This document shows positions 21,882-21,929 of a DNA stretch of 21,929 bases, in pieces. Below the pieces are notes generated by a model that made no database searches, was not told where the DNA came from, and saw only the letters and a program-made list of their open reading frames with translations. Both the position numbers and the translations under genes were made by a program. The stretch's first letter is position 1; the number at the start of each line of letters is the position of its first letter. Source of the stretch: UBA6168 sp964423205 (GTDB lineage: Bacteria; Bacteroidota; Bacteroidia; Chitinophagales; Saprospiraceae); contig CAYRDX010000065.1 in assembly GCA_964423205.1 (NCBI GenBank), forward strand, positions 1 to 21,929, read 5' to 3'.

Positions 21882-21929
21882 CTTGCCCGATAGGGCTTTT
21901 GGGGAGTACCTCAGGCAGGGCATCTTTCA

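Larger units (their letters stand above)
21365..21929 (+). mobile_element. IS1380-family insertion sequence, left part, broken
   Basis: GAAAGAACGCC (21365-21375) and GGCGTTCTTTC (21426-21436) form an inverted pair just ahead of a transposase start, consistent with the left end of an IS. The transposase reading frame is of the IS1380 type. The window ends inside the element, so the right end is not seen. The exact left boundary is uncertain. Confidence 0.65.

Overview
The window looks like a chromosome segment from a Bacteroidota bacterium, probably of the Saprospiria/Chitinophagia type. Supporting signs are SusC/SusD-type remnants, a LuxR-type regulator tail typical of two-component propeller proteins, -7 boxes of the form TAnnTTTG, absence of clear Shine-Dalgarno sites, and a trpEGDCFBA gene order. 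This assignment is inference from gene content; no rRNA or other phylogenetic marker is present.

Layout: (1) 1-1700 is debris: a SusC-end/SusD-start fragment embedded in pieces of another secreted carbohydrate-binding protein, a 264-bp MITE-like palindromic element, and a frameshifted, 5'-truncated LuxR-type regulator. (2) 1715-4847 holds intact housekeeping genes: ribonuclease D, a sugar-nucleotide SDR reductase/epimerase and an MBL-fold hydrolase. (3) 4887-5557 holds a GxxExxY (PD-(D/E)XK-like) gene between two identical 87-bp palindromic repeats, with a third partial copy that supplies the trpA stop codon. (4) 5541-12521 is a complete minus-strand tryptophan operon, trpE-G-D-C-F-B-A. It is preceded by a promoter, a 33-residue leader peptide with four tandem Trp codons, and an intrinsic terminator: a ribosome-mediated attenuator. 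A palindromic repeat sits between trpC and trpD. (5) 12729-14645 encodes an ABC-F protein with a Gly/Ser simple-repeat linker.

(6) 14803-18850 is an accessory island. It holds two ~328-bp direct repeats flanking a DUF433/DUF5615 toxin-antitoxin-like pair, a PIN-domain gene with a small partner gene, a broken RHS/YD-repeat fragment, and an orphan colicin-E5-like ribonuclease toxin tip with its likely immunity gene. Copies of an 18-bp motif (GTCCACGAGGATTCGGGA) lie in inverted orientation around two unrelated cargoes, with the same left-end and right-end sequences, suggesting a cassette-like mobile unit. (7) 18879-21333 carries a LysR regulator divergent from an NADP-type isocitrate dehydrogenase. 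(8) 21365-21929 is the start of a broken IS1380-family insertion sequence, interrupted by a perfect 34-bp palindrome; the window ends inside it.

The most coherent functional unit is the trp operon with its attenuator. The least explained are the GxxExxY/palindrome unit and the inverted-motif cassettes in the toxin island.
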